From positions 1 through 27,628 of IMG/VR virus record IMGVR_UViG_3300042673_000128: 27,628 nt of DNA; one strand, written 5' to 3'. Below are positions 1 to 8,244 of this stretch, piece after piece (the first letter of the stretch is position 1; each line of letters opens with the position of its first letter). Below the pieces are notes generated by a model. That model ran no database searches and was not told the DNA's origin. It saw only the letters and a program-made list of their open reading frames with translations. The translations under genes and the position numbers were made by a program. Origin of the DNA: a virus.

Positions 1-1583
1 CTGAAGTTGAAAGAGCTAAACTCACTACATTAAATAACCAAGATAACGTCTTAAAATTACAAGGTAAATCCGAGAAGGAAATCCTTAAATTAAAGATTGG
101 TCAATACGAAACAGTTATTGCTACATCTGAAGCGGAAATAAAATCAAAAGAAGTTACCGCTGAATTGGAATACAAGGCAGCAAAAAGAAACTATGAAATC
201 ACGAAAAATATTATTCGTGGTGCAATTGAATTTGGAGCAGTAGGTCTTAGGTTATTAGTAACACCTATTGATATGGTGTTAAAAACTGCAAACAAAGTTT
301 CTGAGGCTTTAGGATTTGGAAAGATTACTGCATTAGATTTGAACTCTGAGATTACTAAACTTAGTAAGTGGGGTTCTGAACAAGCATCGAAATTCTTATT
401 TGATCCTGCTCAAACTAAAATGGATTCTCAAAAGGATATCAAAGAAAGTAAGGCGGCTTTGGTTGTAATGAGAAACGAACTTGCTGGATTCAAATTACAA
501 ATTAAAGAGATAGATAAACAAGCCAGTTCTGATTCTGTTAAAAACACGGAAAATGAAGAGGAGGAAAAAGCAAGAATCTTACAAGAATACAACGAAAAAC
601 TTATTGCATATAAAGATGCACAGGAAGCAGAACGCCAATCCAAAATAACAAGTGCTAAAGAAAAAGAACTTCAGGATTTAGATAATCATTATGAAGAACT
701 TTATGCTAAAGCAGATGCAGCAAATCAAAGTGACAAAGACATTATCATTGCACATCAAAAAGACATTGCAGCAATAGAGGAGAAATACCGATTAGAGGAG
801 TTGGAAAAAATGAAGGCTGCAGAGGCAGAGGCTTTAAAACTTAAACTTGCAGCAGAGGCAGAACTTCAAGCAAAGATAGAAGAACTTGATGAGGTTAACT
901 TTCAGAATAGACTCAAGAAAGGGATGACTGAAGATGAGTATCAAATCGAATTGGTACGTCAAAAATACTTTACACTCGAAACATTAGCAGAAGGAAATGC
1001 AGAACAGTTAGCAATCATCGAACAAGCAAAAGCAGATGAGATTGATGCTATCCAAAAGAAACAATCAGACAAAGAAAAAGAGTTAGCAAAAAAGAAAAAT
1101 GATATGACTGTTGAAGGGGTGAAAGATTCTCTTCAAATGATTTCAGACATCACAACTTTGTTTGCTGGTAAATCTAAAAAACAACAAGAGAAAGCATTCA
1201 AGATTCAAAAGGCAGTAAACATAGCGACTGCAATAGTTGATACATACAAAGCAGCGAATGCAGCATTGGCATCTGCTCCTCCTCCATTCAATTTCATTGC
1301 AATGGGTGCAGCGATTACAGCAGGTTTAATTAACGTTAAAAAAATCTCGGATACTAAATTCGATGGTGGTGCAACTCCATCAGCAGGTGGCGGTGGTGGA
1401 ACATCTGGAGCAGGAGCAGGTTCTGTGATGTCCCCATCATTTAACGTTGTAGGTAACTCAGGATTGAATCAGTTATCACAACTTCAACAACAACCGATGA
1501 AGGCCTATGTAGTGTCTGGAGATGTTACATCTGCTCAGTCATTAGACAGAAACAGAATTGAAAATGCAACATTAGTACAATAA
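1..1583 (+). CDS. Tail tape-measure protein, C-terminal part (5' truncated by window edge)
   Basis: The frame is open from base 3 to a TAA at 1581-1583 with no start inside the window that makes sense (an in-frame TTG at 165 is internal), so the gene begins upstream. The visible ~526 residues are mostly long charged helix rich in K, E, Q and A, as expected for a coiled-coil ruler that sets tail length and is packed inside the siphophage tail. A hydrophobic stretch lies in the first third (around bases 200-330). The last ~130 residues have the usual tape-measure ending of this phage group: a basic QQEKAFKIQKA segment, an Ala/Pro-rich hydrophobic segment (AAITAGLINVKKI), then a Gly/Ser-rich linker and a short Gln-rich tail. 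Identification rests on this architecture and on the structural genes that follow. The N-terminal portion is not in the window. Confidence 0.85.
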   Translation, partial: EVERAKLTTLNNQDNVLKLQGKSEKEILKLKIGQYETVIATSEAEIKSKEVTAELEYKAAKRNYEITKNIIRGAIEFGAVGLRLLVTPIDMVLKTANKVSEALGFGKITALDLNSEITKLSKWGSEQASKFLFDPAQTKMDSQKDIKESKAALVVMRNELAGFKLQIKEIDKQASSDSVKNTENEEEEKARILQEYNEKLIAYKDAQEAERQSKITSAKEKELQDLDNHYEELYAKADAANQSDKDIIIAHQKDIAAIEEKYRLEELEKMKAAEAEALKLKLAAEAELQAKIEELDEVNFQNRLKKGMTEDEYQIELVRQKYFTLETLAEGNAEQLAIIEQAKADEIDAIQKKQSDKEKELAKKKNDMTVEGVKDSLQMISDITTLFAGKSKKQQEKAFKIQKAVNIATAIVDTYKAANAALASAPPPFNFIAMGAAITAGLINVKKISDTKFDGGATPSAGGGGGTSGAGAGSVMSPSFNVVGNSGLNQLSQLQQQPMKAYVVSGDVTSAQSLDRNRIENATLVQ

Positions 1584-1600
1584 ATCGTTTTTATATTATG
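1581..1600 (+). repeat. Conserved 20-bp leader, copy 1 (ends on start codon)
   Basis: The stop codon of the tape-measure gene, the spacer and the ATG of the next gene form a 20-mer that recurs with a single mismatch at 22521-22540, again from stop codon to start codon. A looser relative (TCGTTTAATACATATG) precedes the gene at 5527. It contains no Shine-Dalgarno sequence. It could be a translation-initiation element, a late-promoter element or a recent duplication scar; the sequence does not decide. Confidence 0.5.
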
Positions 1601-2185
1601 AAAATTATAGAATTAATAATTGACGAAAAAGATTCACTTAGCGGAATTGACGCGGTTTCAGTGGTACATTCACCTGCCATTGAGGAAAACTTCATTCATC
1701 TATCAAAACACGAAGTAGAGTTAAAAGAGATTGACCAAGAGAAACGCATCTTAATGGGTGCTGCTTTGATTCCAAACAAAAACATCTACCGAGTAAACGA
1801 AAAGAAAGAAGAATACTATATCTATTTTTCAGAGGACACGGTACGCAAAGCATCTGAGTTATTTTTAATGAACGCAAATCAGAACAATGCTACCTATGAA
1901 CACGACAAAAAACTGAAAGGAATGTCAGTAGTTGAATCGTGGATTATTGAAGATGAAAAGCACGACAAATCTGTTAAATACGGATTCAGTTTACCGAAAG
2001 GAACTTGGATGATTTCAATGAAGGTGAACAACGATGAAGTATGGAAAGACGTTAAGGAAGGTAAAGTAAAAGGATTCTCAATTGAAGGTTACTTTGCTGA
2101 CAAGTTAGAAATGTCACAGATGACTGAGGAGGATATCCTATTAGAAAAAATCAAACAAATAATAATTGAAGATGAAAACAACTAA
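1598..2185 (+). CDS. XkdF-like putative prohead serine protease
   Basis: A 195-residue protein resembling the XkdF-like phage protease family, which matures the capsid by cleaving scaffold and capsid precursors. It opens with the family-typical segment containing AVSVVHSPAIEENFI (residues 19-33). It has a candidate catalytic His102 (YEHDKK), an acidic Glu114 in SVVESW, and a candidate nucleophile Ser161 in KGFSIEGYF, the usual H-then-S order. The C-terminus is a short charged helix. The ATG at 1598 follows the tape-measure stop by 14 bp. The position just before the scaffold-like and capsid genes fits a procapsid protease. Family assignment is by recalled motif pattern; catalytic residues are inferred. 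Confidence 0.75.
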   Translation: MKIIELIIDEKDSLSGIDAVSVVHSPAIEENFIHLSKHEVELKEIDQEKRILMGAALIPNKNIYRVNEKKEEYYIYFSEDTVRKASELFLMNANQNNATYEHDKKLKGMSVVESWIIEDEKHDKSVKYGFSLPKGTWMISMKVNNDEVWKDVKEGKVKGFSIEGYFADKLEMSQMTEEDILLEKIKQIIIEDENN

Positions 2186-2573
2186 AGAATTAATTATTGC
2201 AGATATTACTGCAAAGGTAGAAGCTAAATTAGCAAGTCAAAAAGTAGAACTTACTTTAATAGATGATTTGAAAAAAGTAAATGATAATATTATTTCAAAT
2301 TTAAAAACTGCTGATAATAGCTGGAAATCATATCAAGATTATTTAACTAATGCAAGTAAACCATTTGTTAAAATGATGGCATCAAGAAAATCTTTGGTTG
2401 ATAGCACTTCTCAAATTGATTTGTTATTAAAAAATGCAGAAGTAAAAGCAAAAGATTTAGGAATGAATGTTCAAGAAATACCAATGTATTCTGTAATTAA
2501 ATCAAATCTAAATAAGACTAAAGAAATATTAGGTACTATAGATTCATTTAAAGACCCAAGTTCTTTTCAATAA
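2172..2573 (+). CDS. Small helical structural-module protein, paralogue of the 2841-3218 product
   Basis: I do not recognise a function. The frame extends six bases further to a TTG at 2166, but the ATG at 2172 (133 residues) is the likelier start and overlaps the protease gene by 14 nt. The protein is almost all helical, lysine-rich and lacks cysteine. It aligns by eye with the protein encoded at 2841: LASQKVELTLIDDL against LASHQVELASATDL near the N-terminus, and AKDLGMNVQEIPMYS against AKELGIDPKTTPLYS near the C-terminus, with the same spacing. The two therefore look like an old tandem duplication with one cysteine-rich gene between them. The setting between protease and scaffold suggests a role in head assembly or DNA packaging, but this is inference. 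Confidence 0.75.
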   Translation: MKTTKELIIADITAKVEAKLASQKVELTLIDDLKKVNDNIISNLKTADNSWKSYQDYLTNASKPFVKMMASRKSLVDSTSQIDLLLKNAEVKAKDLGMNVQEIPMYSVIKSNLNKTKEILGTIDSFKDPSSFQ

Positions 2574-2593
2574 TCTGTTAAACAATAAATAAG

Positions 2594-2794
2594 ATGGCAA
2601 AATTTAAAACACCAAGTTACTCTTCACCCAAAGCAGGAAGCAGAAGAGGATGCCTTTGTGAAGATGGTAAATACTCCAAGAAATGTTGTGATGGAAGTTT
2701 ACAGGCACAGGGCATAGGTTCGATTACAGGAACTGAAAATGTTACGGTAACAGTCAATGGCGGAACACGAACTATCGTGCGTCAGAACGGATAA
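2594..2794 (+). CDS. Small cysteine-rich conserved phage protein
   Basis: A 66-residue protein with four cysteines arranged as C20-x-C22 and C31-C32 in GCLCEDGKYSKKCCDGS, followed by a Gly/Thr/Val-rich tail likely to form beta strands. I have the impression of similar short proteins with a CLC...KCCDG motif in head modules of other Bacteroidota phages, where their role is unknown. The cysteine pattern could bind a metal or form disulfides. It sits between two paralogous helical proteins. ATG at 2594 is preceded by an A-rich spacer with no strong ribosome binding site. Function not assigned. Confidence 0.7.
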   Translation: MAKFKTPSYSSPKAGSRRGCLCEDGKYSKKCCDGSLQAQGIGSITGTENVTVTVNGGTRTIVRQNG

Positions 2795-2840
2795 AAATAC
2801 AACAAAAATATAATAGAAACGTTTTATAAAAAAAAGAACA

Positions 2841-3218
2841 ATGGGTTTAAACGAAGTATTTAAGAAAGTATCAGCAATCAACGAGGTTACTGAATTAGCA
2901 TCACACCAAGTAGAATTAGCAAGTGCAACTGATTTGCCTAAACTATACGGTAACGCGGTATCAATGAACAAAGATATTTATGGAGATACATTTCGTAAAG
3001 TTGATGCATTAAAAGCTGTTCTAATAAAGAAAGAAAATGATGCAATTAAAATGATTGCAGATGTTGATGGAGCTATGATTGATTTTGCTAAAAAGGCAAA
3101 AGAGTTAGGCATTGACCCAAAAACTACTCCACTTTATAGCGATGCAAAAAAGGAATTAGACAGTTTATATAAAGGAGTGAAACTTGTACAAACATTCCTT
3201 AAAGGAATTCAAGGATAA
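2841..3218 (+). CDS. Small helical structural-module protein, paralogue of the 2172-2573 product
   Basis: A 125-residue, mostly helical protein without a recognised domain. Two blocks match the upstream 133-residue protein in order and spacing (an LASxxVEL block at residues 19-26 and an AKELGIDPKTTPLYS block around residues 85-100), which supports common descent. The ATG at 2841 follows an A-rich leader (ATAAAAAAAAGAAC) that is typical of Bacteroidota genes lacking a Shine-Dalgarno site. Context between protease and scaffold suggests a head-assembly accessory or minor virion protein; there is no direct evidence for either. Confidence 0.75.
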   Translation: MGLNEVFKKVSAINEVTELASHQVELASATDLPKLYGNAVSMNKDIYGDTFRKVDALKAVLIKKENDAIKMIADVDGAMIDFAKKAKELGIDPKTTPLYSDAKKELDSLYKGVKLVQTFLKGIQG

Positions 3219-3237
3219 ATTTAAATAAAAACAAAAA

Positions 3238-3837
3238 ATGAAAAATAGCACAATTAACAAAATCAAAGCACTTCTTGGAATGGAAGTTAGTTTAGAGCAA
3301 ATCAAATTAGTAGATGGAGTTACCATCTTTGAAGCTGATGCGTTTGAAATGGATGCACCTGTATTCATTGTAACAGAGGACGAACAAAAGATTCCTGTTC
3401 CAGTAGGAGAATACGAATTGGAAGATGGACGTATTTTAGTAGTTATTGAAGAAGGAGTAATTGCTGAGATCAAAGAGATGGAAGAAAAAGAGGAAGAAAT
3501 GCCAGAAGCACCTGAAGCGGAAGTTGAAGTTGAAGAGGAAGCTCCTGTTGAAGCATCAGAAGTAAAAACTGCTCCTAAGAAAACAGTTGAATCAATCGTA
3601 AAAGAAACATTCTTCTCAGAAATCGAAGCACTTAAAAACGAAAATATTGAATTGAAAGCTAAATTGGAATTGCTTTCTAAAGTTAACGAAGTTGCAGTTG
3701 AAGCAACCGAACTTTCAGAAGAGCCAAAACCAATCTCTTTTAATCCAGAAAACACGAATCCAGTTGAAATGATGAAGTTCTCAAACAAAAAAGCAAGAAC
3801 AACATTGGATTCAATCTTTGAAAAATTAAACAAATAA
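3238..3837 (+). CDS. Putative capsid scaffolding protein
   Basis: A 199-residue acidic protein immediately upstream of the major capsid gene. Residues about 78-112 are a run dominated by Glu with Pro, Ala and Val, and residues about 118-150 form a likely coiled coil (SEIEALKNENIELKAKLELL). The C-terminus is basic (NKKARTTLDSIFEKLNK), a pattern seen in scaffolds whose positive tail contacts the capsid shell. The N-terminal ~75 residues look like a small beta domain. Scaffold function is inferred from this architecture, from the protease two genes upstream and from the capsid gene downstream. The gene begins with ATG 20 bp after the preceding stop. Confidence 0.65.
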   Translation: MKNSTINKIKALLGMEVSLEQIKLVDGVTIFEADAFEMDAPVFIVTEDEQKIPVPVGEYELEDGRILVVIEEGVIAEIKEMEEKEEEMPEAPEAEVEVEEEAPVEASEVKTAPKKTVESIVKETFFSEIEALKNENIELKAKLELLSKVNEVAVEATELSEEPKPISFNPENTNPVEMMKFSNKKARTTLDSIFEKLNK

Positions 3838-3863
3838 TTTATTAACTAATTAAATTTTAAAAA

Positions 3864-4817
3864 ATGGCTACTACAACCAGCATCACTACAACTTATAGTG
3901 GCGAGTTTAGCGGAAAATACATCGCTGCTGCCCTATTATCTGCTCCAACATTAGAGCAAGGTGGAATGACTATTCACCCAAATGTAAAATACAAACAAGT
4001 AATTCAGAAAGTCGGTACAGATTCTGTGATTGCTAATGCATCATGCGATTTTTCCGCTACATCTACAGTAACATTAACTGAGCGTGTTCTTCAACCTGAA
4101 GAGTTTCAAGTAAATTTACAATTGTGCAAAAAAGATTTTCATTCTACATGGCAAGCCGCTGAGATGGGTTACTCTGCATTTGATGTTTTACCTAAATCTT
4201 TCGCTGATTACTTAATCGGATACGTTGCTGACAAAGTTGCTTCCTCTATGGAAACAACAATCTGGACAGGTGCTAACGGAACTGCTGGTCAATTTGACGG
4301 AATCGCTGTACAAATCGCTGCTGATGCTGCATTGCCATCTGCTCAAGAAGTTGCTGGTACAACTGTTACTGCTGCAAACGTTGTTGCTGAAATCGGTAAA
4401 TTGGTAGACGCTATTCCTGCTCGTATGTACGGACAACCAGACTTGAAATTGTACTTATCTCAAAACATCGTTAAAGCATATATCCGTGCTTTGGGTGGAT
4501 TCGGTGCTTCAGGTTTAGGTGCTAACGGTACTAACAACCAAGGTACACAATGGTATACAAACGGTTCTTTGTCTTTCGATGGTTTACCAATCTTCATGGC
4601 AAACGGTTTGGCTGCTAACACAGGTATCGCAACTACAACTTCTAACTTACACTTCGCTACAGGTTTGATGAATGACATGAACCAAGTTAAAGTTTTAGAC
4701 ATGGCTGACCTTGATGGTTCTGAGAACGTTCGTGTTATCATGCGATTTACTGCTGATGCAAAATACGGATTTGCTGAGGATATGGTTACTTACGGAATCA
4801 CAAACTCTGCTAACTAA
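3864..4817 (+). CDS. Major capsid protein
   Basis: A 317-residue protein with the look of the major capsid protein of Bacteroidota siphophages: a Thr/Ser-rich N-terminus, a strand-rich middle with TLTERVLQPEEFQVNLQLC followed by KKDFHSTWQAAEMGYSAFD, a helix with MYGQPDLKLYLSQNIVKAY, and a C-terminal DMNQVKVLDMADLDGSENVRV segment. An HK97-type fold is expected but cannot be seen directly. The codon choice is strikingly different from most neighbours, with abundant GCT, ACT, AAC, GTT and TTG, consistent with very high expression. It lies directly after a scaffold-like gene and is followed by a strong hairpin terminator at 4840-4868. Confidence 0.85.
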   Translation: MATTTSITTTYSGEFSGKYIAAALLSAPTLEQGGMTIHPNVKYKQVIQKVGTDSVIANASCDFSATSTVTLTERVLQPEEFQVNLQLCKKDFHSTWQAAEMGYSAFDVLPKSFADYLIGYVADKVASSMETTIWTGANGTAGQFDGIAVQIAADAALPSAQEVAGTTVTAANVVAEIGKLVDAIPARMYGQPDLKLYLSQNIVKAYIRALGGFGASGLGANGTNNQGTQWYTNGSLSFDGLPIFMANGLAANTGIATTTSNLHFATGLMNDMNQVKVLDMADLDGSENVRVIMRFTADAKYGFAEDMVTYGITNSAN

Positions 4818-4839
4818 TCTTAATTAACTTAATTAATCG

Positions 4840-4868
4840 GGGAGGGGTAAAGCACTCCTCCCTTTTTT
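4840..4868 (+). terminator. Rho-independent terminator after the capsid gene
   Basis: An 8-bp GC-rich stem (4840-4847 GGGAGGGG with 4855-4862 CTCCTCCC, one G-T wobble), a 7-nt loop and six T residues at 4863-4868. It probably lowers readthrough from the capsid gene or protects its mRNA 3' end. Confidence 0.85.
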
Positions 4869-4890
4869 ATAACATTTAAAATTTAAAAAT

Positions 4891-5439
4891 ATGTCATGTG
4901 AGGTCGCAAATGGTCGCTTAGAACCATGCAAAGATGCAGTAGGTGGTATTGATGCTATCTACTTTATCAACTTTGGAGATTATGATTACACAACAGGAGT
5001 AACTTACACGGTTGGAACAGATACAGTTTCAGCAGTAACAGGTGTTACTAACTTGTACAAATACGAATTAAAAGGAGCAAATACTTTTGACCAAGTAATT
5101 ACTTCATCTCGTGAGAACGGAACAACTTTTGTTGAGCAAACTTTAACTTTCACTTTGAAAAAACAAGATGCTACAACACACAAGAATGTTAAATTGTTAG
5201 CTTACGGACGTCCTAACGTTGTAGTAAGAAACAGAAACGGACAATACTTCCTTGCAGGTATTGAACACGGAATGGAATTAACTACTGCAAACGTAATGAA
5301 CGGTGCTGCAATGGGTGACTTAAATGGTTACACTTTGACTATGGTAGGTACAGAAAAATTGTTAGCTAATTTGGTTAACTGTTCTACTGAAGATGCTTTA
5401 GCAACTTTGTTCGATGATGCTACTATCGTAACAGCATAA
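4891..5439 (+). CDS. Major tail (tube) protein
   Basis: A 182-residue strand-rich protein that resembles the tail tube protein of Bacteroidota siphophages: the N-terminus MSCEVANGRLEPCKDAVGGI, then LYKYELKGANTFDQ, ITSSRENGTTFVEQTL, KLLAYGRPNVVVRNRNGQY and AAMGDLNGYTLTMVG. In other phages of this type the protein forms the hexameric ring stack around the tape measure. The codon choice resembles that of the capsid gene (GCT, ACT, AAC, TTG preferred), again pointing to high expression. The gene stands between two terminator hairpins, so it may be an abundantly transcribed separate unit, although no clear promoter is visible in the 22 bp upstream of its ATG. Confidence 0.75.
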   Translation: MSCEVANGRLEPCKDAVGGIDAIYFINFGDYDYTTGVTYTVGTDTVSAVTGVTNLYKYELKGANTFDQVITSSRENGTTFVEQTLTFTLKKQDATTHKNVKLLAYGRPNVVVRNRNGQYFLAGIEHGMELTTANVMNGAAMGDLNGYTLTMVGTEKLLANLVNCSTEDALATLFDDATIVTA

Positions 5440-5463
5440 TACTTTTCTTTTCATAGCGTGATT

Positions 5464-5486
5464 AGGGTAGCTTCGGTTACCCTTTT
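5464..5486 (+). terminator. Hairpin terminator with TTCG tetraloop after the tail tube gene
   Basis: An 8-bp stem (5464-5471 with 5476-5483, one G-T wobble) closed by C-TTCG-G, an exceptionally stable RNA tetraloop, followed by TTTT and more T-rich sequence. The short U tract makes it a moderate terminator or an mRNA-stabilising end. Confidence 0.75.
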
Positions 5487-5526
5487 CTATTTTAAAACGT
5501 TTTCTTTCTTTTGTCGTTTAATACAT

Positions 5527-5859
5527 ATGATAGTATTAACAACATCTACTTCAGCTCAGACATTTAGTTTCATTCCGAGATTCGAGAATTACACAACGAT
5601 GTCAATCACTGATGAACAAACCAATGTAACAACTTCAATAAGCATTACAAGTTCAACTCAGGGAGGCTATGCAAACACGGTTACTGCAACCTTTGCACTT
5701 GTTGAAGGACATACATACACATTACTACTAAACAACGGTGCAACTATCTGCCATAAAGACAAAGTATTTTGCACAGACCAAACCATCAGTGCATATACTG
5801 TAAACGATGGTCAATACATTTCGAATCAAACAACAAACGAATTTATCGTATATGAATAA
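5527..5859 (+). CDS. Putative minor virion protein, beta-rich
   Basis: A 110-residue protein that is mostly Thr, Ser, Val and Asn and likely all beta. The frame is open from a GTG at 5458, but that would run through the TTCG terminator; the ATG at 5527 is the natural start. Recognisable pieces are VTATFALVEGHTYTLLL and CHKDKVFCTDQTISAY, which I associate with short structural proteins placed next to the portal gene in Bacteroidota phages. The role is unknown (head decoration, connector or tail accessory are all possible). The stop codon overlaps the portal start codon. Confidence 0.65.
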   Translation: MIVLTTSTSAQTFSFIPRFENYTTMSITDEQTNVTTSISITSSTQGGYANTVTATFALVEGHTYTLLLNNGATICHKDKVFCTDQTISAYTVNDGQYISNQTTNEFIVYE

Positions 5860-7744
5860 CCTACACATATTAAACCTAAGTGCTTACACGACTCCAGTTA
5901 TTCAGGAATCGAAACGTGAGAATTGGGTGGATTTTGGTGAGAACAATGATTTCTTTCAATTCTTGATTGACAGACACACGAACTCCACAACGAACTCAGC
6001 AATCATTAATAACGTTGCACGTTTAGTTTACGGACGTGGATTAAGTGCATTGGATTCTGCTAAGAAACCTAATGAATGGGCATCTCTATGTGCTACAATT
6101 GACAATGAAGATTTAAAGAAAGTAATCTTTGACCGTAAAATGTTAGGTCAATTTGCATTCCAAGTTCATTATAACGATAAACACGATAGAATAATTAAGG
6201 CTTATCATATGCCTGTTAACTTATTGCGTGCTGAGAAATGCAATAAAGATGGTGAAATTACAGGATATTATTATTCAGATGATTGGAGTGATACTAAAAG
6301 CTATGCACCCGTAAGATTCCCTGCATTTGGTACTTCAAAAGAAAAGGTAGAAATACTATACTCTAAGCCTTACGCAGTAGGTATGAAATACTATTCTTAT
6401 CCAGACTATCAAGGGGCACTTCCGTATGCACTATTGGAGGAATCAATAGCAGATTATTTAATCAACGAAGTACAAAATGGATTCTCAGGAACGAAAGTAG
6501 TTAACTTTAATAACGGCGTTCCTACTGAAGAGCAACAAAGCGTGATTACTTCCAAAGTAATGAACCAGCTCACTGGAAGTTTAGGTAAAAAAGTAATCGT
6601 TGCATTCAATGATAATGCTGAAGCTAAGACAACCGTTGAAGATATTCCACTAAATGATGCACCTGAACACTACACATATCTTTCAGAGGAGTGCATGAGA
6701 AAGATTATGTTAGGTCATAACGTAACTTCTCCTTTATTATTTGGTGTTGCATCCACAAACGGATTCTCAAGTAACGCAGATGAACTAAGAAACTCTACTA
6801 TCTTATATGAAAACATGGTTATTCGTCCATTACAGGATGAAATCATTGCAGCAATTGATAAGATAATTAACTTCAATGGTATCACTTTAAGACTTCAGTT
6901 TGTTAAATTAAATCCATTAGATTCAGCAGGTGACTTAACATTACAAGGAGTGAACAAAGGATTGATTGATGCAATTACAAACTTATCTCCATTAGTAGCT
7001 AACAAAGTAATTGAAACATTGACTCCAAATGAAATCAGAAGCATCGTTGGATTAGAACCTGAATCAGGTGGAAGTGATTTGAATCCTGAATTGTTAAGCA
7101 AAGTAAACACGGATTTAGAAGAAATCTTAAACAAGGTTGATTCTGATGAACTATCTGAAGAATGGGTTGAGGTAGATTCAAGAGAAGTTTCAGATGATGA
7201 AGATGAATTAGATAATGCTTTATTGAATGCTGAATTGGAATTAGAACCAAGCAAATCTTTGTTATCTAAACTTTATAATTTCATCAGTACAGGTAATCCA
7301 AAACCAAATCAAAAGAGTTCACAGGATAAAAAAGTAGGTGATTTAAAATACTTCAAAGTTCGTTACCGATATACAGGTAATAAAAATCCTGATAGAGCAT
7401 TTTGTAAAGCTATGATGGCAAAGCAAAGTAGACTTTTCAGAAAAGAGGACATTGAAGAAATGAGCAAGCGTGCAGTTAATCCAGGCTTTGGTGAAGGTGG
7501 TGCTAATACTTATGATATCTTTAAATTCAAAGGTGGAGCAAGATGCCACCATAAGTTCGAACGTGTAACATTCATGCTTGATTTAAATAAAATTGAAGAT
7601 GGATATGCACAGATAGGGACAAGTGCTGCTTCAGTTAAAGGATTTAAAGTAACTAACCCATATGAAGTTTCAATCTATCCTAACAACCTACCTTTAAAAG
7701 GATTTAGCCCAAAAAATAAAAACTTACCATCAGACGTTAAATAA
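5852..7744 (+). CDS. Portal protein with an extra C-terminal domain
   Basis: The ATG at 5852, overlapping the preceding stop, gives 630 residues starting MNNLHILNL; a further in-frame ATG at 5807 would add 15 unlikely residues. Residues 1-~420 look like a portal: an N-terminal segment with ENWVDFGENNDFFQFLIDR, TNSAIINNVARLVYGRGL, and a stem/crown region with SPLLFGVASTNGFSSNADEL. The portal forms the dodecameric DNA gate at one capsid vertex. An acidic linker (about 425-480) is followed by a separate domain (about 501-575) with FKVRYRYTG, AFCKAMM, EDIEEMS and GGARCHH (Cys565-His566-His567). The Cys and His residues suggest metal binding, not proven. The fused domain is of unknown function. 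The stop overlaps the next ATG as TAATG. Confidence 0.82.
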   Translation: MNNLHILNLSAYTTPVIQESKRENWVDFGENNDFFQFLIDRHTNSTTNSAIINNVARLVYGRGLSALDSAKKPNEWASLCATIDNEDLKKVIFDRKMLGQFAFQVHYNDKHDRIIKAYHMPVNLLRAEKCNKDGEITGYYYSDDWSDTKSYAPVRFPAFGTSKEKVEILYSKPYAVGMKYYSYPDYQGALPYALLEESIADYLINEVQNGFSGTKVVNFNNGVPTEEQQSVITSKVMNQLTGSLGKKVIVAFNDNAEAKTTVEDIPLNDAPEHYTYLSEECMRKIMLGHNVTSPLLFGVASTNGFSSNADELRNSTILYENMVIRPLQDEIIAAIDKIINFNGITLRLQFVKLNPLDSAGDLTLQGVNKGLIDAITNLSPLVANKVIETLTPNEIRSIVGLEPESGGSDLNPELLSKVNTDLEEILNKVDSDELSEEWVEVDSREVSDDEDELDNALLNAELELEPSKSLLSKLYNFISTGNPKPNQKSSQDKKVGDLKYFKVRYRYTGNKNPDRAFCKAMMAKQSRLFRKEDIEEMSKRAVNPGFGEGGANTYDIFKFKGGARCHHKFERVTFMLDLNKIEDGYAQIGTSAASVKGFKVTNPYEVSIYPNNLPLKGFSPKNKNLPSDVK

Positions 7745-8244
7745 TGGCAGAAGCACTATTCATAACACGCAACGACATCGTTAAATTCACAGCATTGAAT
7801 GGAAACGTTGATGTAGATAAATTCATTCAGTTTGTCAAGATTGCACAGGATATTCACATTCAGAACTACTTAGGTTCTAAGTTATTTGAAAAACTACAAG
7901 CGGACATAATTGCCAATACATTGACAGGTAACTATGAATCCTTAGTAGAAACCTACGTTAAGCCTATGCTGATACATTGGGGTATGGTTGAGTATTTACC
8001 TTTTGCTGCTTACACAATCGCTAACAAAGGAGTTTACAAGCATTCATCTGAGAACTCTGAGAACGTAGATAAAAACGAAGTGGACTATCTATTGGAAAAA
8101 GAACGTTCAATTGCTCAACACTATACAGAACGATTTATTAGTTATATGAGTTTTAACAATGACATTTTTCCTGAGTACAGAGCAAACGTAAACAACGATA
8201 TGTATCCAGATTCTAATAATAATTATATAGGATGGTATCTGTAA
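7744..8244 (+). CDS. Putative head-tail connector protein (DUF6712-like)
   Basis: A 166-residue helical protein that resembles the family I know as DUF6712 in Bacteroidota phages, with MAEALFITRNDIVKFTALNG, FIQFVKIAQDIHIQNYLGS, PMLIHWGMVEYLPFAAY and NKGVYKHSSENSE, ending NNYIGWYL. Its helical layout and place directly after the portal fit an adaptor that seats on the portal ring during head completion. It begins in the TAATG overlap with the portal stop. Function is inferred from context and general resemblance to head-tail adaptor proteins. Confidence 0.7.
   Translation: MAEALFITRNDIVKFTALNGNVDVDKFIQFVKIAQDIHIQNYLGSKLFEKLQADIIANTLTGNYESLVETYVKPMLIHWGMVEYLPFAAYTIANKGVYKHSSENSENVDKNEVDYLLEKERSIAQHYTERFISYMSFNNDIFPEYRANVNNDMYPDSNNNYIGWYL

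Noticed and set aside
2166-2171. TTG start for the gene at 2172.
   Set aside because: An ATG lies two codons downstream, and it is the usual start in this genome.
3165-3833. A 222-residue open frame on the - strand opposite the scaffold gene.
   Set aside because: It mirrors the Glu-rich scaffold as a Ser/Phe-rich shadow and has no domain; the + strand frame is supported by context.
5458-5526. A GTG-start extension of the gene at 5527.
   Set aside because: It would be translated through the TTCG terminator hairpin and adds a hydrophobic/basic segment unlike the rest; the ATG at 5527 is better.
6895-7254. A - strand open frame inside the portal gene.
   Set aside because: Ser-rich antisense shadow of the acidic linker; no start context or family.
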